From: an uncultured Leucothrix sp.
GTDB taxonomy: Bacteria; Pseudomonadota; Gammaproteobacteria; Thiotrichales; Thiotrichaceae
Length of the DNA stretch: 6,515 nt
Direction of reading: 5' to 3'
Assembly: GCA_938004025.1 (NCBI GenBank)
Contig: CALKXC010000245.1
Span: 1-6,515, forward strand
Positions within the stretch are counted from its first letter, which is position 1. Every line of letters begins with the position of its first letter. The notes beneath the pieces were generated by a model that saw only the letters and a list, made by a program, of their open reading frames with translations, searched no databases and was not told the DNA's origin. The translations under genes and the position numbers were made by a program. Shown piece after piece: positions 5,862 to 6,515 of the stretch.

Positions 5862-6515
5862 AATAATGCCTTCGCGCTTTAACTGAGTTTCAAGTACTTC
5901 TATGTTTACATCGAGATCAAACTGATCTTGTTTCTTTAGTTTTTCGTGCTGTTCATCAAATGTGTTTTCTATTGAGTTTAAAACATTTGAGAAATTACTA
6001 TCTAGTGCAACGGTTGTAGCTTCGTTACGATGAGTTTTTGCGTAGCTTTCAGTTACTCGACGAGTCCCGTCTAAGTAAACTTTCAGAAACTTCCTCGCCC
6101 GAGGAAGATCATTGGGATCGTTTTCGATTAATGAAATAATGTTTCTTGCTTTGCTTATTATTCTGTCTAGATGCTGATCAAATTGAGCATTACTTATTTC
6201 TGTTCTGGCCGTTTCAATCGCATCAATCTTAATATTAGCGGCTTCCAATGCTTCAAACACTTCCTCAGCGCTAACGCCCAATCCAATATTTCCCGTTTTA
6301 TTTCGGCGTGGGTCTAGGCCATACCAAAGGTAAAAAGCTAATAACGTTGCACCACCAATGAGGATGCTGCTGAATATATTATAGTTATCAGTGGCCAGAA
6401 AAGCAGTTAAGGCGGTTGTAATAGACAACAATATTGCCGCTACCGTCTTGAAAGGGGTCGTAGGGGCTAAAGCAAGCTTCTTAGAATTATAAAGTTGCTC
6501 AACTTTAAAGCCATG
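5859..6515 (-). CDS. xpaC: XpaC-family membrane protein, 5'-partial at the window edge
   Basis: This belongs to the XpaC family, labelled 5-bromo-4-chloroindolyl phosphate hydrolysis protein after a B. subtilis phenotype; a direct enzymatic role has not been convincingly shown. The visible 218 residues have no stop up to position 6515 and no in-frame ATG or GTG, so the start lies beyond the window. An in-frame TTG at 6431 could be taken as a start, but it falls inside a hydrophobic stretch and would cut off half of the first membrane segment. Numbering from the edge there are two predicted spans (about 22-41 and 47-66), then DPRRNK, consistent with a cytoplasmic C-terminal part. That part is helical, with SAEEVFEAL (82-90), RARKFLKVYLDGTRRVTESY (139-158) and the closing DLDVNIEVLETQLKREG, matching the family's usual layout and its usual end. 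The gene directly precedes telA, its common partner. No catalytic motif is recognisable. Family assignment is good, function unknown. Confidence 0.85.
   Translation of the reverse strand, partial: HGFKVEQLYNSKKLALAPTTPFKTVAAILLSITTALTAFLATDNYNIFSSILIGGATLLAFYLWYGLDPRRNKTGNIGLGVSAEEVFEALEAANIKIDAIETARTEISNAQFDQHLDRIISKARNIISLIENDPNDLPRARKFLKVYLDGTRRVTESYAKTHRNEATTVALDSNFSNVLNSIENTFDEQHEKLKKQDQFDLDVNIEVLETQLKREGII

Noticed and set aside
6429..6431. TTG start giving a 190-residue XpaC protein
   Set aside because: It lies inside a hydrophobic helix, has no Shine-Dalgarno, and the frame stays open upstream to the window edge.

Overview
The window looks like chromosomal DNA of a gammaproteobacterium, probably a marine Alteromonadales-like one. 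By eye it is moderately AT-rich, and the LptD sequence (four-cysteine pattern and barrel motifs) is of gammaproteobacterial type. The genus cannot be fixed from the sequence alone. All five genes lie on the minus strand, are tightly packed, and read from the right edge to the left. No RNA genes, insertion sequences, CRISPR arrays or long repeats were seen, and no gap exceeds 80 bases.

Right part (6515 down to 2274): four genes with gaps of 49, 12 and 11 bases form an apparent operon. The first is an XpaC-family membrane protein, whose frame is still open at the window edge, so its true start lies outside. The second is a TelA-family coiled-coil protein. The third is a YdjI-like SPFH protein that ends in a GYF_2 domain flanked by proline-rich motifs. 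The fourth is a YdjG-like protein with two N-terminal zinc ribbons and one C-terminal membrane span. In Bacillus subtilis the counterparts sit in two separate places, xpaC with the telA-like yaaN, and ydjG/ydjI with the pspA-like ydjF. Here they form one unit. My reading, which is inference, is an envelope or membrane-stress module: XpaC and the YdjG-like protein are the membrane anchors, and TelA and the SPFH protein are cytoplasmic partners. No PspA-type or YdjH-type gene is in view.

Left part (2196 to 1): a complete lptD, the outer-membrane LPS translocon. It is separated from the module by 77 bases holding a plausible sigma70 promoter and a weak hairpin, so lptD can probably be transcribed independently as well as by read-through. 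Its start is not ATG, and TTG at 2181 is at least as good as the longest-frame TTG at 2196. The next gene downstream lies beyond the left edge. In many gammaproteobacteria that gene is surA.
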